Assembly (NCBI GenBank): GCA_021464245.1 | Contig: JADCRB010000054.1 | Coordinates: 247,481-311,480, forward strand | Origin: Carallia brachiata | Lineage: Eukaryota; Streptophyta; Magnoliopsida; Malpighiales; Rhizophoraceae | Reading direction: 5' to 3' | Length of the DNA stretch: 64,000 nt | In this document: one piece after another, positions 1-9,431 of the stretch | How positions within the stretch are numbered: position 1 is the stretch's first letter | How the letters are laid out: the number at the start of each line of letters is the position of its first letter | Notes under the pieces: generated by a model | Databases searched by the model: none | What the model was told of the DNA's origin: nothing | What the model saw: only the letters and a program-made list of their open reading frames with translations | Position numbers and translations under genes: made by a program

Positions 1-2
1 TT

Positions 3-3000
3 AATGGGGTTGGACCCCATTTTAAAGAACTCACAGTTGCTATACGTGCTAGAGAATCATCAATCACCTTTGAAGAATTGCATGATAAACTCATGGATTT
101 TGAAAATTATTTGAGCAAGGAATCATCAGTCTCTCTTCCAGTAACAGCAAACATTGCTCGTCGAGGAGGACGCGGATTCTCTCGACAAAATTTTCGTGGC
201 CTTAGTTCCCAACCTTTCTCCTCTTGGCGCTCACCAGGCCGTCCGTTCAGCAATTCTCCCACTTCTCGTGGACGTGGTGATACTGCCACCAGCCACAATA
301 AATCAATCTGTCAAATATGCGACAGACCAGGCCATATCGCCAAGCATTGCTACCGTGGCAAAGAATTTTTTCGGCAAGGACCGGTGGCTAATCTTGTTCA
401 GTTTGATCCACCAAAATTAAATTATCAGGCAAAAAAGGCAGATTGGATAGTTGATTCTGGAGCCACACATCACGTCACCAATGATCTCAATAATCTATCA
501 ATTTTTTCTGAGTATGATGGTACAGATGAAATACTTGTTGGTAATGGGTCAGGTTTGCCTATAACTCATACAGGTTCAGCTACATTATCTATTTCCAATC
601 ATAATTTTCAGCTCTCAAATATTTTATGTGCTCCTGACATGAGAAATAATTTATTGTCTGTGTCCCAATTTTGTAAAAAGAACAACGTCTCAGTAGAATT
701 TTTTCCATCTTTTTTTGTGGTGAAGGACTTGAGCACGGGGGCGCCAGTACTGCAGGGACCAAATAAGGATGACGTCTATAGGCTACCATCAGATTTTTCA
801 TTTACCCGCAGCAACCAACCTCTTGCCATGGCTACATCCACCATCTCCCCTACAGTTTGGCATCAGAGACTTGGCCATCCATCTTTTTCTCTTTTTCAGC
901 ATGTTATTAAGCATTTTTCCTTACCATGTTCCTCTTTAGAGAAGGCATCTTTTTTATGCAACTCCTGCAATTGCAATAAAAGTCATAAACTTCCTTTTTC
1001 TATATCTACAATTTCGAGTTCTCATCCACTTGATATTTTATATTCTGATGTGTGGGGGCCTACCTCTGTTGAGGGGCTTGATGGGTCACGGTATTATGTC
1101 ATTTTCATTGACCATTACACCAAATATGTGTGGTTATACACCCTGCGCTATAAATCTGATGTCAGTGTTATTTTTCCTCAGTTTAAAGCTCTTGTTGAAA
1201 AACAATTCTCAACTCCAATTAAAAAGCTATACACAGATGGTGGTGGAGAATTCCTGGCACTTAAAAATTTTCTTGCATCAAATGGGATTACTCATCTTCT
1301 TACACCGCCCCATACACCTGAACACAATGGACTCTCTGAAAGAAAACACCGTCACATAGTCGAGACAAGCCTCACTCTACTTCACCAAGCTCAGCTTCCA
1401 TTGAAATTTTGGCCATATGCCTTTAAGGCTGGTGTTTACTCCATTAATAGGCTTCCAACACCCACCCTTAACATGGATAGTCCCTATTTCCGACTCTTTA
1501 AAACCCCACCAAATTATGGTAAAATGCGTGTGTTTGGGTGTTTGTGCTACCCCTGGCTTAAGCCTTACACATCTCATAAGATGGCACCAAAATCTCATCC
1601 ATGTATTTTCTTAGGCTATTCTCCAAATCAAAGTGCATTCCAATGTTACAATCCCTCTACCAAAAAAATAATAGTGTCCCGTCATGTCATATTTAGTGAG
1701 CATATTTTTCCATATTCCACAATCGCATCTACTGCGGCCCAAGAAAATTCTTCACCGATCTCATTTGATGCACTAACCCCATCCCACTATTTGCTCTCTT
1801 CCTCTTCCATTGCAGGTAATCAAAATTCTGGTGTTTCAACTGCTGTACAGCCATCCACATTTGGTCCCTCAGCTGAAACTGGCTCCTCCGACGTTGAACG
1901 TTCTTCTCCTAGTATCTCCGCGCCTCCATCAACCACAACTCAACCCTCACAACGCCTTCATCCTATGATCACCAGATCAAAGAACAACATCTTCAAACCA
2001 AAAGTTATTTCTCATGTCACAAAGCACCCATCTCCTGCCACTTTAGAGCCAACGGGCGTCAAGCAAGCACTTCAAGATCCCTTGTGGCATGACGCTATGC
2101 AAGCAGAGTATGGAGCACTTCTCAAGAATGAAACTTGGACCCTTGTTCCTTCTTCTCAGGCATCTAACGTTATTGGGAATAAGTGGGTCTTTCGTATCAA
2201 AAGGCTTCCCGATGGGTCCGTGGATCGCTACAAAGCGCGGCTTGTAGCAAAAGGATTTCACCAACGGCCAGGACTAGACTACTCTGAAACGTTTAGCCCA
2301 GTAGTCAAGCCTACGACTATTCGGGTGGTCCTCACATTAGCTATGCATCACAATTGGTCTCTACGTCAGCTAGATATTAATAATGCTTTTCTACAAGGGA
2401 CACTCAATGACACCGTCTACATGGCGCAACCAGCAGGCTTTGTTGATCCGGAGCATCCACATCATGTATGCCAGCTTAATAAAGCTATTTACGACCTCAA
2501 ACAAGCACCAAGAGCCTGGTTCAAAGAGCTAAGTACATTTCTTCTTCAATTGGGCTTTATTAATGCTGTATCCGATTCATCTCTCTTTGTTTATTCTACA
2601 AAGGATGCATTAATATACTTACTGGTCTACGTTGATGACATTGTGATTACTGGCAACAATGATACTGTCATCTCATCAATTTTTACCAAGTTGTCTCAGC
2701 GTTTTTCTCTTAAAGATATGGGACCTCTTAATTTCTTCCTTGGAGTTGAGGTTGTGCGCACACCAGCAGGACTGTTTTTAAGCCAACACCAGTATATTGC
2801 CCGTATTCTAGAGGAATTCAAGTTACTTGAAGCTAAAACGCAAAGCACACCTTTATCCTCCTCTGTTAAATTGAAACTCAATGATGGCACTGGCACAGTT
2901 GATCAAACGTCCTATCGTCGGGTTGTGGGATCACTCCAATATCTCTCCCTCACTCGGCCTGATCTGGCATACTCTGTTAACAAGATGTCTCAATTTATGC

Positions 3001-3635
3001 ATGCTCCCACAGTCACTCATTGGTCATCATTAAAGCGCATCCTACGTTATCTCAAAGGCACAATCCATCATGGCTTATTCATCCCTCGAGCCTCTCTGTC
3101 CTCCATTACTTTGAATGCTTTCTGTGATGCTGATTGGGGAGGGGACCTCGATGATCGTACATCAACTTCTGGTTACATAATTAAGCTTGGCAACATCCCA
3201 ATTTCGTGGAAATCCAACAAGCAACGGAGTGTTGCGCGATCATCTACGGAAGCAGAATATCGCGCCATTGCAAATACAACAGCTGAACTAGCTTGGATAC
3301 AAAACTTGTTGGCTGAACTTCGCGTTCCCTGCTCACTTCCTTCGACTATCCATTGTGATAATCTTGGTGCCACATATCTTACAGCTAACCCAGTTTTTCA
3401 TTCTCGCATGAAACACCTCGCATTAGACTACCATTTTGTCCGTGAGCATGTTCAGCAAGGCACAATTCGGGTGTCATATATTGCCACAGCAAACCAGCAA
3501 GCCGATGGTTTCACAAAAGCGCTACCGAAGCACGATTTCAATCCTTACGATCCAAGATTGGTGTGGTTGACACCTCCACCATCTTGCGGGAGCGTAATAG
3601 ATAACCATCATCATCTTATCTTTATTTCCAATTGA
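3..3635 (+). CDS. Ty1/copia retrotransposon gag-pol polyprotein, 5'-partial
   Basis: Polyprotein of a copia-superfamily LTR retrotransposon: it packages, processes, copies and integrates the element. The frame is open from the left edge, so the gag start lies outside; the visible part begins in the gag UBN2 region (NGVGPHFKEL). Order seen: CCHC zinc knuckle CQICDRPGHIAKHC (about 309-350), aspartic protease WIVDSGATHH (about 444), pre-integrase WHQRLGHPS (about 858), integrase with YTDGGGEF and EHNGLSERKH (about 1040-1500), reverse transcriptase WVFRIKRLPDGS to LLVYVDDIVITG (about 2180-2850), and RNase H FCDADWGG to SSTEAEYRA (about 3120-3490), ending with QADGFTKALPKHDF. Domain order protease-integrase-RT-RNase H is diagnostic of copia rather than gypsy. 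No stop or frameshift is visible over more than 1,200 codons, so the insertion is young or recently active. The lineage looks Ale/Retrofit-like, which is less certain. Confidence 0.95.
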   Translation, partial: NGVGPHFKELTVAIRARESSITFEELHDKLMDFENYLSKESSVSLPVTANIARRGGRGFSRQNFRGLSSQPFSSWRSPGRPFSNSPTSRGRGDTATSHNKSICQICDRPGHIAKHCYRGKEFFRQGPVANLVQFDPPKLNYQAKKADWIVDSGATHHVTNDLNNLSIFSEYDGTDEILVGNGSGLPITHTGSATLSISNHNFQLSNILCAPDMRNNLLSVSQFCKKNNVSVEFFPSFFVVKDLSTGAPVLQGPNKDDVYRLPSDFSFTRSNQPLAMATSTISPTVWHQRLGHPSFSLFQHVIKHFSLPCSSLEKASFLCNSCNCNKSHKLPFSISTISSSHPLDILYSDVWGPTSVEGLDGSRYYVIFIDHYTKYVWLYTLRYKSDVSVIFPQFKALVEKQFSTPIKKLYTDGGGEFLALKNFLASNGITHLLTPPHTPEHNGLSERKHRHIVETSLTLLHQAQLPLKFWPYAFKAGVYSINRLPTPTLNMDSPYFRLFKTPPNYGKMRVFGCLCYPWLKPYTSHKMAPKSHPCIFLGYSPNQSAFQCYNPSTKKIIVSRHVIFSEHIFPYSTIASTAAQENSSPISFDALTPSHYLLSSSSIAGNQNSGVSTAVQPSTFGPSAETGSSDVERSSPSISAPPSTTTQPSQRLHPMITRSKNNIFKPKVISHVTKHPSPATLEPTGVKQALQDPLWHDAMQAEYGALLKNETWTLVPSSQASNVIGNKWVFRIKRLPDGSVDRYKARLVAKGFHQRPGLDYSETFSPVVKPTTIRVVLTLAMHHNWSLRQLDINNAFLQGTLNDTVYMAQPAGFVDPEHPHHVCQLNKAIYDLKQAPRAWFKELSTFLLQLGFINAVSDSSLFVYSTKDALIYLLVYVDDIVITGNNDTVISSIFTKLSQRFSLKDMGPLNFFLGVEVVRTPAGLFLSQHQYIARILEEFKLLEAKTQSTPLSSSVKLKLNDGTGTVDQTSYRRVVGSLQYLSLTRPDLAYSVNKMSQFMHAPTVTHWSSLKRILRYLKGTIHHGLFIPRASLSSITLNAFCDADWGGDLDDRTSTSGYIIKLGNIPISWKSNKQRSVARSSTEAEYRAIANTTAELAWIQNLLAELRVPCSLPSTIHCDNLGATYLTANPVFHSRMKHLALDYHFVREHVQQGTIRVSYIATANQQADGFTKALPKHDFNPYDPRLVWLTPPPSCGSVIDNHHHLIFISN

Positions 3636-3791
3636 AATTGTTGTTATCTCATCTGAGAGGTTTAATTTTTGTATTTGTTTCTCAAGGTTATCCTCATCTG
3701 TAAGCTTCATGTACAGCTATATATCCTGAGTAGCAGTGAATGAATAATATACTGCAAAATCAATCCAGAAAAATAAATTCTTTTAACTACA
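3593..3791 (+). repeat. Probable 3' LTR of the copia element
   Basis: Right after the polyprotein's terminal motif lies a short purine run (gcgggag, 3586-3592), the place of the polypurine tract, followed by cgtaatagataacc, which resembles the usual copia LTR start with TG changed to CG. The stretch that follows has features typical of short copia LTRs: a tatata motif near 3720 and gaatgaataatata before the end. The end at about 3791 (..actaca) is a guess, because the 5' LTR that would define it is outside the window. The polyprotein stop codon at 3633-3635 falls inside this LTR, which is common in such elements. Confidence 0.5.
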
Positions 3792-4887
3792 TGGAGCATG
3801 GATGTAAAGAGAAAATAAATCACAATAAGGTAAGTTTATCGTTACATCAAGGTTCATCTTTTTACAAACCTGTTTACTAAGATGTCTTTTTATCTTTTAA
3901 CATGACAAAAGCTTCCCCATGGGAACAACCTAGAATGAAAGGAGTCCGCACTCGCAGTAATTAACCAGGAAAAATCGTCCTACCTCATGGCCTCACTTGT
4001 TATGATGGCTCTGAATTCTGATATTGGTTGTGGAGTCTGTATTAATGATCACATGTCATCACTCAAATCAGCTTACCTACCCCTTGACAATTGCAGATCC
4101 AACTTTAATGCATTGAAGTCTTACTAGCTTTCTCAATTATGTAGCCGCCTCGGTTTAGTTGACATGGTGTTGAGGCGTTGTTCCCAGTTGGGTGAGCAGG
4201 TTCCATCCCCACCCCTAAATCCTCCAATCTGGAGGTTATGCACTTTGCATGGGAAAAAAAAGTGCTTGCATCTCCTACAATGTTTTTTTATTCACTTTTT
4301 TTCGTCTTTATTAATAACCAACTGATTGACTGTAACTATTACTTGTCCTTAAAACAAAAAAAAAAAAAAAAAAATTTTCTTTATTTGGCCATTGCGAGAT
4401 ACCAATCGTAACCCCAATCCGATTTGTCTTAAACTGGGTTGCTATGCACACATCTCAAAACCACAATTGGAAAACTTTGTCTCAAACAGGATAATGCAGA
4501 AATTGGAAATTAGTCCATAATAATTCATTTTCTCAATCAACAACACAGATGCCACAACAATTAGCAGTCATATCATATAATTTTATTCTAATAGATTGCT
4601 TTCATAGATTTTTGTACACCTTCCCTCCTGCTGCCAATCATGTACACAAGAATCCTATCAGGACTGGACCTCTAAGCACAGAAAGCTAAAAGAGGAAAAA
4701 AAAAAAAAAAGAAAGAAAGAAAAGTCAACAACAATGATCAATAGAATTTCGTGTGAAACCATGATCATCATCCCCAATCATAGCCATTGATGATAAGTAA
4801 CATTTCCCCACAATGAATCACAGCACCACCAATATATATAGATATGATTGTCAACAAATTAAGCTTGTTTGACCAGGCTGGCTAAGG
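3792..4887. other. Spacer and probable 3' UTR of the CML gene
   Basis: No coding frame is supported. It holds a SINE-like segment (separate entry), an A-run at about 4352-4373, an A-rich run at 4694-4722 and, next to 4888, what should be the 3' untranslated region of the minus-strand calmodulin-like gene. Confidence 0.5.
4141..4262 (+). mobile_element. tRNA-derived SINE-like sequence
   Basis: A pol III box A-like motif (tagttgacatgg, about 4157) is followed about 40 bases later by a box B-like motif (ggttccatccc, about 4200), and the segment ends in an A-rich tail (gggaaaaaaaa). This spacing is that of a tRNA-derived SINE. Box B departs from the consensus by one base, so the copy is old or the call may be wrong. 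Confidence 0.45.
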
Positions 4888-5373
4888 CTATGCAACCTTG
4901 AGGCCTAGAAAATCACTAGCAGATCTAGCCATGATGGTTGCAAACTCGTTAAAGCTAATGACACCATCCCCATTTGCGTCAGCCTCCCTCATCATCTCCG
5001 CAAGCTCATGATAAGACAAAGGGTGACCCATCTTAGCCATGGATCCTGCGAGTTCAGCTGCGGTGATGTAACCATTGCCATCGCGGTCAAAGGATCTAAA
5101 AACCTCCAACAGCTGCTCCTGGTTGATCAACACTTCTTCGTTCATGTCAGGCAATATCAAACTCACCAATTCATCAAACTCAACGTATCCGTTGCCATTT
5201 GCATCCATGTTTGCCAGCATATGGTTGAGCTGTTCCCCTGTTGGCTTCAGGCCGAGGGACCGCAGAAGCGCGGCCAGCTCTAGCTGCGTCAGGCTGCCGT
5301 CTGCATCCATGTCAAAGCGCGTGAAGATGTCCTTGAGCTGATCCAGCTGCTCGGATAGAAGGGTCGCTGCCAT
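4888..5373 (-). CDS. CML16: Calmodulin-like protein with four EF-hands, CML15/CML16 type
   Basis: A 161-residue intronless calcium sensor. Four canonical EF-hand loops are visible: DMDADGSLTQLE (residues 21-32), DANGNGYVEFDE (57-68), DRDGNGYITAAE (96-107) and DANGDGVISFNE (132-143). Each has acidic residues at loop positions 1 and 12 and glycine at 6, so all four should bind calcium. Length and sequence (FTRFDMDADGSLTQLELA, SFDRDGNGYITAAELAGSMA, C-terminal DFLGLKVA) match the Arabidopsis CML15/16 group, which I know from the family; choice between the two paralogs is not possible. No acylation or targeting signal is seen, so a soluble cytosolic or nuclear role is likely, with target proteins unknown. 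The start is the first ATG, with a purine-rich (CT-rich on the coding strand) leader at about 5374-5450. Confidence 0.93.
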   Translation of the reverse strand: MAATLLSEQLDQLKDIFTRFDMDADGSLTQLELAALLRSLGLKPTGEQLNHMLANMDANGNGYVEFDELVSLILPDMNEEVLINQEQLLEVFRSFDRDGNGYITAAELAGSMAKMGHPLSYHELAEMMREADANGDGVISFNEFATIMARSASDFLGLKVA

Positions 5374-7154
5374 GATCGTTTCTGGAAATGGATAATTGGA
5401 GGAGAGGAAATTAAGCGGAGAGAAAGAGAAGGAAAAGAAAGGAGTGGTGCAATTGTTTGTATGATCTTTTTTTGCTTCTTTGGTTTTCTGGTAAAGATGT
5501 GGGGCTTGACTTCTTTCGCTTTTTGTTCATGATTTGGAATGGTTCAAAGTTCAAACAAAGTGAAAACGCGTTTCCACTCTAAAGAAATTGTTATTTATTA
5601 TTATTATTATTATTGTTATTTTGTTAAGAAAGACAATGGGTGGTACATGACAATTTCACAAAGTGCATTGCAACTCTATTTCATAAGAAGAGCGCTATAA
5701 ATTTAAATAATTACGATATATCTCACACTGATAAATTTAATTTTATTACTCAATTTCAAACCCACGATGTCAAAACCTCATTTATTAGTCACCCTGATCA
5801 GTGGTTTATTAATGTTATTATTACAACGTACTAGGTGTGCCACGAGATTATGTTATTGGCTTTTGTTTGCATGTAATGTAAGTTAGTGCATATGAAGACA
5901 TGTGGGGATGTTATTTTTAGTGATTGTTCATCAAATCTATATTTAGGTGATGGGCTATATCTGGTGGTGTTTTGAGTTGTCAAGGGGAGATTTGTTACGA
6001 AGCCTATTGCTTTCTGCTGACTATTCAATATTCATTGAGAGAAAAATCTATCGGGTGAGTTGTCTTCTGTCTGATTCATATTTTAAAGAGAAATACTATA
6101 TAATAATATTAAAATAATATAAAATAAAAAATAACATATATATTTAAATAATTAAAATTTTAAAAAATAATTAATTAATTAATTATTATTAAATAAATTA
6201 TATAGTTATTTTATTATTAATTAAAATTAAATTACTCAATAAAAATTTATTTTTAATTGAGTTTTGAGGTCAAGGCTGGTAATAATACAAGTTGAAAAGT
6301 CGTTCAGGTTCTGCAACAAACACAAAAGTCCTCCGCTTCGATCAACAGTCCACCACAACCAATACTGTAACCATAACCGGAAGTGCTTGGGTCTGACAGG
6401 GTATATACAAAATAATAAGTAATGAATTTTAAGTAATAATATTTATATTTTAATAATAAAATTTTATAATTGAATTTTTTATTATTAAAATATGTATATT
6501 GTTATTAAAATTGTTGAGTTGTTATTTCCGAAATAATCACTCAAACTGATTTTCTCTGTCACTAAAACTAGGCCGGTATTGTAAATTTGTGAACTATGTC
6601 TACCTAGAGTTTGGAAGGGGCGAGCCTTTGTTACAACACTAGAGTTACATTCATTGTTACTTGAGTAACAATTCACAAGTTCAAATTAGGGAAATTTTTT
6701 TTTAAGAAAAGAAATATAAGGATAATTGAATAATGTTGTCAGGTTGGAGTTAGATGGACACTCAATCTCCTAAAGATCAATTACCAAAAGTTTCAGACAT
6801 AAGCCTAATTTGGGCATTGCAACGACTACAAAGCTTTAATCCCAAATGTTCCAACAATATTAGAAGCAAAACTTGGTCCAGTTAAATTGGCCACGGCTTC
6901 AATTTCAATTTTTAAATTAGATGCCTGCAAAAACGAACCAGCATCCATGGTTCAACAATTTGTGCCATAAAAGCAGATTTGTAATCAAATGCAGCTATTG
7001 CCTAGCTGATAAGGTCGTCAAATTAAATTTGGAATGTAGCACTATAAAATTCGGCAGAATCAATATGAATGTCTGAAGGAAGTGACTATTTCAACTAATT
7101 CAATCTTACAACATGAGTTGAATCAGATTTCTGTCTAGCTACAACAATATCCAT
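5374..7154. other. Intergenic stretch with microsatellite and old repeat
   Basis: No gene supported. Next to the CML gene lies its presumed leader and promoter. An (ATT)n microsatellite sits at about 5589-5613. From 6080 to 6260 the DNA is almost pure A/T. A repeat copy at 6401-6545 is described separately. Short frames here have no recognisable domain. Confidence 0.5.
6401..6545. repeat. MITE-like repeat, copy 1 (pair with 29572-29750)
   Basis: The stretch with aataataagta, gaattttaagtaataatatt and the following tttccgaaataatc is repeated at 29572-29750 with the same order of motifs and about 80 percent identity by eye. Two dispersed copies in one window point to a mobile element, but ends and target duplication are not clear. 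Confidence 0.5.
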
Positions 7155-7529
7155 TTAGGAGGCCCCTGTTGCCTCCCTACCCCAAAAGCTGCCAAATGCA
7201 AACTGACCCTTCTGAGAAAGCTCCCACAAAACCCTCTCAACTTCCTCCATGCAACTGTCACTGCCACGGTCTTCTCCTGGGAACACTTCAGGAATTTTTA
7301 TGGACCATTCATGAATTTCCATCATATCATCTCGAAATCGGTTGTTTATAGACTCTATTCTCTTGTGTTTCCTTCTCTTCTGAAGCTTCCTTCTAACATA
7401 TTGTTTGGCCTTTTGAACAACTTTGCAAGGAAGCCTGATGAAGATGAAGATTATGATCTGTAGGATAATGCATTGGAAGCAACAAGATAGCACTATGCAA
7501 TCCGAGGCAAGCATGCCGCAGTCTTCCAT
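7155..7529 (-). CDS. Small uncharacterised membrane-anchored plant protein
   Basis: A 124-residue single-exon frame that reads like a real protein. Near the N-terminus there is a cysteine-rich hydrophobic segment (CIVLSCCFQCIILQIIIFIF, about residues 11-30), followed by a basic stretch (KAKQYVRRKLQKRRKHKR) that would sit on the cytosolic side, and an acidic C-terminal part ending in FAFGSFWGREATG. I recall similar short plant proteins that start MxDxGxLASDC and end in a GFGSFWG-like motif, with no assigned function; that is memory, not a search. The cysteines beside the membrane segment could be acylated. The start is the first ATG of the frame. No role is proposed. Confidence 0.6.
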   Translation of the reverse strand: MEDCGMLASDCIVLSCCFQCIILQIIIFIFIRLPCKVVQKAKQYVRRKLQKRRKHKRIESINNRFRDDMMEIHEWSIKIPEVFPGEDRGSDSCMEEVERVLWELSQKGQFAFGSFWGREATGAS

Positions 7530-7863
7530 GGCTGTGGAATTTTAAGGAATGGAGGTGGTGATGTTTTGTGAAGAAAATTAATGGAGACATGCCTTGATTG
7601 GAATATCTTCCTTTGTCCTCATAGGAGGGAATTCGGAAGTGTGAAGCAAAGACTAAAAAGGTGGCCATTGGTCATGACTTCAAAGATGCCAATATTTTCA
7701 CTGCCTGAAAATTGTTTAGCTGTTTGCAGCTTCCACTTAAGGCCATTGTATACAAGAGAATATTGGAAGCAAAGCAAGCAAAAGCTGTCCTTTGTTTCTT
7801 GAAATATACTTCTCTTTGGAATTAGAGGGTTACCTGGAAACCTTGCCTTCTATGTCTTGACCT

Positions 7864-7896
<33 letters not shown>

Positions 7897-9431
7897 GTTT
7901 TTTAAGAGTGACTTCAAGCCTGCACATCAGTACACTTTTTTGTTTTTGATAAATAGCAGCAGTGCAATATGTATTTTCACCAGTTGTTATATTGGGCTGT
8001 CATAGCATTTTACCTAGCATTACAGGATCCCGAGTCTGTCATAATCTGATGATGTTTCGGGACTTTTATTTTGTTCTTCCAGATTTGATTGACCTTGATT
8101 CCACCATTTCAACTCATCCTTAACAAAATATCAGATAAAACCTATTCACTTTTGTCCAAAAACTAGCTTTTGAGCTTTTTTCTTTCTTTTTAATTGGTTT
8201 AGACCAAAACTCGAAATTAAAACCTTTAACCATTTGAGTCAAAGTTGATTGGTAACTAGCTTTTATTTATTTATTAATTTATTTTTTTTGCAGTAAACAC
8301 CTTGCTTAACCAACTTTTCCTCCGAGTTGTGAAGGCTTGTTTGCTTTGTGCCATTCTTGTTGATGATATCCAGGCGTCCCATCCCTTTATAAATATTTGC
8401 GACATTTTTTGTGTATGCATATTTACTTCTCGCCCGTATGATATTGTTGTTCGCTTAGAGGCTAGCATTTCTCTTTGTATTTGATAGGACTACCTGTCCA
8501 GCACAGAGAATCAATCCAAGAAAATAAAATTGCACCTCTATGAACATTTCCAACTTTAGGTGCGATGACAGGTGCTTGATCCTAATGACCACTGTCCTCT
8601 TCCTGTATTACTGCAAAATGGAAACAGCTCTTTTTCCTGTTTTTTTTCCTTTTCCCTTTATGAGATGGGTACAGACGATCTGAGCAATTGCCATGGACTG
8701 CAAGAAATTCAGGAGGGGTATGGTAAGGGGGACAATTGGACAGGGCAATTTCAGGTCGCGAATCAACTACTCAATATGAACACCAGCATAAGGATGAAAG
8801 ACTGTGTCTGTGAGATCTTACAATGAGTTCAATAGCACTAATCCACAATTTCCTGTTCGTTACTTTAATTTTATCCTCAATTAAAGATTCCCATATAGCT
8901 TTGTTGATAATCTACTAATAATTAACTTGCTCATTTGAACCTTCTTCCCTGCTTATATTGTTTCATATAGATACACAATGTTCAGCACGTGGATTCACAG
9001 GAGAGTTCCTCAAAAAGTTTGAGGAAGAACATTGTTCGGCATAGAATTGAAACACGATAAAAGAAAAGCATGGCATTCCCTAATTGCGATAGAAGCTTCT
9101 TGGGTATTTGGAGAAGAAAATGAACAAAATTGAATTACAGTTCCATCAGTAAAATCATAATATTAGTAGGGGCAAAATTTTGCATGAGCTAATTACATGG
9201 ACAAAGAATCATGGTACAGAGCCTATAATGGGCAAAAACTGGTCTGATTACAACTATTAAGAGATTGAAATCCGGTCTTCTCAAGGTCGGCAAATTCCAG
9301 AGACAAGGACATCCTGTACATATATTTGATGAGCTACTCCAACAAAATCAGCTTCAACCGGGATGGTAGTGTTCCAGATTAACAGCGCATCGACATTGAT
9401 TATATAGGTGTCTCAACCAACATTTAGCATT
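7530..9431. other. Intergenic stretch, no gene seen
   Basis: Contains an (ATT)n microsatellite at about 7866-7897 and otherwise unique-looking sequence. The part nearest 9431 should be the 3' untranslated region of the minus-strand PERK gene. Frames of 60-84 codons here show no domain or codon pattern that would support a gene. Confidence 0.5.

Noticed and set aside
8572..8826. 84-codon plus-strand frame
   Set aside because: No recognisable domain, no promoter or splice context; length is not exceptional for this composition.
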